Shown here piece by piece: positions 60,001 through 64,000 of a stretch of 64,000 nt of DNA (positions within the stretch are counted from its first letter, which is position 1; each line of letters starts with the position of its first letter). A program made the translations under genes and the position numbers. The stretch lies in NCBI GenBank assembly GCA_037974665.1, contig CM075773.1:25608353-25672352 (forward strand). The letters run 5' to 3'. The notes under the pieces are model-generated. The model worked only from the letters and a program-made list of their open reading frames with translations. It made no database searches and had not been told where the DNA came from. The stretch is from Ehretia macrophylla (lineage: Eukaryota; Streptophyta; Magnoliopsida; Boraginales; Ehretiaceae).

Positions 60001-62824
60001 ACAGCTTCGCTTCGCGTAGAGGCTAGGCCCACAAACCGAGGGCGTGGGGCTTGGGACCAAGTCTCCGTCGCTCCGGAGCCCATAACTTTTGATCCGTAAA
60101 GAGTTACGCGGCCCACAGCATACCGTTGGAAAGCTCTCCGAGAGCTCTACGACAGGACAGCCAAGCTATGCTTCGCTGTGCCTTTTTTTGGAGCCCAAAA
60201 TCGAACGTTTTCATCAGTTTCGGGACACTTTTCTTCTTTTGCGCTGTTTTTCCGTCCCGGATAGTACGTCATGCGCCGCGAAAAGGGCGACAACCCAATC
60301 CGTCCCCTTTTTGTTACCGAATCCCGCGGTACCGTGGGCGAGACAGCTTCGCTTCGCGTAGAGGCTAGGCCCACAAACCGAGGGCGTGGGGCTTGGGACC
60401 AAGTCTCCGTCGCTCCGGAGCCCATAACTTTTGATCCGTAAAGAGTTACGTGGCCCACAGCATACCGTTGGAAAGCTCTCCGAGAGCGCTACGATGGGGC
60501 AGCCAAGCTGTGCTTCGCTGGGCCTTTTTTCGGAGCCCAAAATCGACCGTTTTCATCAGTTTCGGGCCACTTTTCTTCTTTTGCGCTGTTTTTCCGTCCC
60601 GGATCGTAAGGCGCGCGCCGCGAATAGGGCGACAGCCCAATCCGTCCCATTTTTGTTACCGAATCCCGCGGCACCTTGGGCGAGATAGCTTCGCTTCGCG
60701 TAGAGGCTAGGCCCACAAACCGAGGGCGTGGGGCTTGGGACCAAGTCTCCGTCGCTCCGGAGCCCATAACTTTTGATCCGTAAAGAGTTACGCGGCCCAC
60801 AGCATACCGTTGGAAAGCTCTCCGAGAGCTCTACGACAGGACAGCCAAGCTATGCTTCGCTGTGCCTTTTTTTGGAGCCCAAAATCGAACGTTTTCATCA
60901 GTTTCGGGACACTTTTCTTCTTTTGCGCTGTTTTTCCGTCCCGGATCGTACTTCGTGCGCCGCGAAAAGGGCGACAACCCAATCCGTCCCATTTTTGTTA
61001 CCGAATCCCGCGGCACCTTGGGCGAGACAGCTTCGATTCGCGTAGAGGCTAGGCCCACAAACCGAGGGCCTGGGGCTTGGGACCAAGTCTCCGTCGCTCC
61101 GGAGCCCATAACTTTTGATCCGTAAAGAGTTACGCGGCCCACAGCATACCGTTGGAAAGCTCTCCGAGAGCTCTACGACTGGACAGCCAAGCTTTGCTTC
61201 GCTGTGCCTTTTTTTGGAGCCCAAAATCGAACGTTTTCATCAGTTTCGGGACACTTTTCTTCTTTTGCGCTGTTTTTCCGTCCCGGATCGTCCGTCGTGC
61301 GCCGCGAAAAGTGCGACATCCCAATCCGTCCCATTTTTGTTACCGAATCCCGCGGCACCTTGGGCGAGACAGCTTCGCTTCGCGTAGAGGCTGGGCCCAC
61401 AAACCGAAGGCGTGGGGCTTGGTACCAGGTCTCCGTCGCTCCGGAGCGCATAACTTTTGATCCGTAAAGAGTTACGTGGCCCACAGCATACCGTTGGAAA
61501 GCTCTCCGAGAGCTCTACGACAGGACAGCCAAGCTATGCTTCGCTGTGCCTTTTTTCGGAGCCCAAAATCGAACGTTTTCATCAGTTTCGGGACACTTTT
61601 CTTCTTTTGCGCTGTTTTTCCGTCCCGGATAGTACGTCATGCGCTGCGAAAAGGGCGACAACCCAATCCGCCCCATTTTTGTTACCGAATCCCGCGGCAC
61701 CTTGGGCGAGACAGTTTCGATTTGCGTAGAGGCTGGGCCCGCAAACCGAGGGCGTGGGGCTTGCGACCAGGTCTCCGTCGCTCCGGAGCCCATAACTTTT
61801 GATCCGTAAGGAGTTACGCGGCCCACAGCATACCGTTGGAAAGCTCTCCGAGAGCTCTACGACGGGGCAGCCAAGCTGTGCTTCGCTGGGCCTTTTTTCG
61901 GAGCCCAAAATCGAACGTTTTCATCAGTTTCGGGACACTTTTCTGCTTTTGCGCTGTTTTTCCGTCCCGGATCGTACGTCGCGCGCCGCGAATAGGGCGA
62001 CAGCCCAATCCGTCCCGTTTCTGTTACCGAATCCCGCGGTACCTTGGGCGAGACAGCTTCGCTTCGCGTGGAGGCTGGGCCCGCAAACCGAGGGCGTGGG
62101 GCTTGGGACCAAGTCTCTGTCGCTCCGGAGCCCATAACTTTTGATTCGTAAAGAGTTACGTGGCCCACAACATACCGTTGGAAAGCTCTCCGAGAGCTCT
62201 ACGACGGGACAGCCAAGCTATGCTTGGCTGTGCCTTTTTTCGGAGCCCAAAATCGAACGTTTTCATTAGTTACGGGACACTTTTCTTGTTTTGCGATGTT
62301 TTTCCGTCCCGGATAGTACGTCGTGCGCCGCGAAAAGGGCGACAACCCAATCCGTCCCCTTTTTGTTACCGAATCCCGCAGTACCTTGGGCGAGACAGCT
62401 TCGCTTCGCGTAGAGGCTAGGCCCACAAAACGAGGGCGTGGGGCTTGGGACCAAGTCTCCGTCGCTCCGGAGCCCATAACTTTTGATCCGTAAAGAGTTA
62501 CGCGGCCCACAGCGTAGCGTTGGAAAGCTCTCCGAGAGCTCTACGACGGGACAGCCAAGCTTTGCTTCGCGGTGCCTTTTTTTGCAGCCCAAAATCGAAC
62601 GTTTTGATCAGTTTCGGGACACTTTTCTTCTTTTGCGCTGTTTTTCCGTCCCGGATAGTACGTCATGCGCCGCGAAAAGGGCGACAACCCAATCCGTCCC
62701 ATTTTTGTTACCGAATCCCGCGGCACCTTGGGCGAGCCAGTTTCGATTCGGGTAGAGGCTGGGCCCGCAAACCGAGGGCGTGGGGCTTGCGACCAAGTCT
62801 CCGTCGCTCCGGAGCCCATAACTT
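57013..62824 (+). repeat. right copy of the 6,154-bp-spaced duplication (17 monomers)
   Basis: Monomer starts: 57013, 57355, 57697, 58038, 58379, 58721, 59063, 59405, 59747, 60089, 60431, 60773, 61115, 61457, 61799, 62141, 62483. Monomers 59405, 59747 and 60773 match 53252, 53594 and 54619 with only three differences found over 1,026 bp. Monomers 57013, 58721 and 61115 carry inserted patches that match 10567, 9883 and 2690 and not their duplication partner. Homology fades after 61457: 61799 is a CpG-rich subfamily member with no match at 55645. Confidence 0.87.
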
Positions 62825-63849
62825 TTGATCCATAAAGAGTTACGCGGCCCACAGCATACCGTTGGAAAGCTCTCCGAGAGCTCTACGACGGGACAGCCAA
62901 GCTATGCTTCGCTGTGCCTTTTTTCGGAGCCAAAAATCGAAAGTTTTCATCAGTTTCGGGACACTTTTCTTCTTTTGCGCTGTTTTTCCGTCCCGGATCG
63001 TACGTCGTGCGCCGCAAAAAGGGCGACAACCCAATCCGTCCCATTTTTGTTACCGAATCCCGCGGCACCTTGGGCGAGACAGCTTCGCTTCGCGTAGAGC
63101 TGGGCCCACAAACCGAGGGCGTGGGGCTTGGTACCAGGTCTCCGTCGCTCCGGAGCCCATAACTTTTGATCCGTAAAGAGTTACGCGGCCCACAGCATAC
63201 CGTTACAAAGCTCTCCGAGAGCTCTACGACGGGACAGCCAAGCTATGCTTCGCTGTGCATTTTTTCGGAGCCCAAAATCGAACGTTTTCATCAGTTTCGG
63301 GACACTTTTCTTCTTTTGCGCTGTTTTTCCGTCCCGGATCGTAAGTCGTGCGCCGCGAAAAGGGCGACAACCCAATCCGTCCCATTTTTGTTACCGAATC
63401 CCGCGGCACCTTGGGCGAGATAGCTTCGCTTCGCGTAGAGGCTGGTCCCACAAACCGAGGGCGTGGGGCTTGGGAACAAGTCTCCGTCGCTCCGGAGCCC
63501 ATAACTTTTGATCTGTAAAGAGTTACGCGGCCCACAGCATACCGTTGGAAAGCTCTCCGAGAGCTCTACGACGGGACAGCCAAGCTATGCTTTGTTGTGC
63601 CTTTTTTCGGAGCCCAAAATCGAACATTTTCATCAGTTTCGGGACACTTTTCTTCGTTTGCGCTGTTTTTCCGTTCCGGATCGTACGTCGTGCGCCGCGA
63701 AAAGGGCGACAACCCAATCCGTCTCATTTTTGTTACCGAATCCTGCGGCACCTTGGGCGAGACAGCTTCGATTCGCGTAGAGGCTGGGCCCGCAAACCGA
63801 GGGCGTGGGGCTTGCGACCAAGTCTCCGTCGCTCCGGAGCCCATAACTT
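62825..63849 (+). repeat. three monomers repeating the 39.58-40.60 kb block
   Basis: Monomer starts: 62825, 63166, 63508. They correspond to 39579, 39920 (type a) and 40262 (type b) at a constant spacing of 23,246 bp. Shared rare markers are the one-base deletion gtagagctgggcc (39849/63096), gagatagc with ggtcccac and gggaacaag, the anchor variant ttgatctgtaa, and cttcgtttgcg with gaatcctgcgg. Confidence 0.9.
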
Positions 63850-64000
63850 TTGATCCGTAAAGAGTTACGCGGCCCACAACATACCGTTGGAAAGCTCTCC
63901 GAGAGCTCTACGACGGGACAGCCAAGCTATGCTTCGCTGGGCCTTTTTTCGGAGCCCAAAATCGAGCGTTTTCATCAGTTTCGGGACACTTTTCTTCTTT
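63850..64000 (+). repeat. partial satellite monomer at the right edge
   Basis: The first 151 bp of a normal monomer run to the window end without any boundary. It is not a type-c monomer (no acaacgagac), so the block repeated from 39.6 kb ends here. The array continues to the right. Confidence 0.97.

Larger units (their letters stand above)
1..64000 (+). repeat. 342-bp tandem satellite array spanning the entire window
   Basis: Every base belongs to a head-to-tail satellite monomer. I located the anchor ttgatccgtaa (or a near match) 187 times between 292 and 63850. The 186 complete intervals sum to 63,558 bp: 147 are 342 bp, 23 are 341, 4 are 343, 3 are 340, 3 are 349, 5 are 334 and 1 is 332. 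No interval holds foreign sequence and no monomer is inverted. Conserved stretches are the segment around the anchor (cataacttttgatccgtaa, then agagttacgcggcccacag), the dyad AGCTCTCCGAGAGCT and accttgggcgagacagc. The most variable stretch is about 70-100 bp after the anchor. Known biology: arrays like this form constitutive heterochromatin and often centromeres. That this one is centromeric is inference; nothing in the window proves it. Strand is arbitrary. Confidence 0.98.

Noticed and set aside
1..64000. Hundreds of open reading frames of 60-216 codons on both strands, similar to one another
   Set aside because: They are the same satellite read in different frames. The period is 3 x 114, so stops recur at fixed places. 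Frames overlap on both strands, starts are often TTG, indels of 1, 7, 8 and 10 bp are tolerated, and substitutions show no codon bias. No known domain is visible.
1..64000. CRISPR array
   Set aside because: Units are 342 bp with no unique spacers between short repeats; the whole unit repeats.
1..64000. rDNA spacer subrepeats, transposon or retroelement arrays
   Set aside because: No rRNA segment, terminal repeats, target-site duplications, poly-A tail, or reverse-transcriptase or transposase frame is seen anywhere in the window.
1..64000. Whole window as a product of assembly collapse or artificial duplication
   Set aside because: Monomers carry many private and shared substitutions and graded divergence, as expected of a real array. 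Assembly error remains possible locally for the near-identical 53-55 and 59-61 kb stretches.

Overview
The whole 64-kb window is one uninterrupted tandem satellite array. I see no protein-coding gene, RNA gene, transposon or unique sequence in it. From the recurring anchor ttgatccgtaa I placed 187 monomer starts, the first at 292 and the last at 63850. They bound 186 complete monomers plus a partial monomer at each edge. All lie in the same head-to-tail orientation. Monomer lengths are 342 bp (147 copies), 341 (23), 343 (4), 340 (3), 349 (3), 334 (5) and 332 (1), with a mean of 341.7 bp. One near-consensus monomer (20810-21151) counts to about 56% G+C with 35 CpG, an observed/expected CpG ratio of roughly 1.3. 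It differs from the next monomer at 11 of 342 positions.

An array of this kind points to nuclear heterochromatin (centromeric, pericentromeric or subtelomeric) of a eukaryote. 342 bp is twice 171 bp, a length that recurs in dinucleosome-sized plant and animal satellites. The sequence alone does not let me name the species or kingdom. The undiminished CpG content argues against long, heavy germline CpG methylation, or else for recent homogenisation.

Layout. At 1-36 kb several monomer subfamilies are mixed. Three monomers carry a 7-bp insertion (975, 3374, 5775). A four-monomer module containing a 334-bp deletion monomer recurs at 12.96, 23.89 and 29.01 kb, and the deletion monomer also occurs at 17.74 and 31.04 kb. 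From about 36 kb a different set of markers appears (atagtacgtcatg and gtccccttttt). At 39.9-45.0 kb there is a six-monomer higher-order unit in two full copies plus the start of a third. At 50.8-61.7 kb an 18-monomer (6,154-bp spacing) segmental duplication has stretches above 99% identical and other stretches overwritten by variants otherwise seen near 10 kb. At 62.8-63.85 kb a block from 39.6 kb returns.

The biology readable here is how a satellite evolves: unequal exchange in multi-monomer steps, short-patch conversion between distant copies, and strict conservation of monomer length. Per-monomer structural elements are two dyads, clustered G-runs that become canonical G-quadruplex motifs in the 349-bp variants, and T-tracts. 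Long open frames occur on both strands of every monomer. They follow from low stop density and a period divisible by three, and I do not call them genes.
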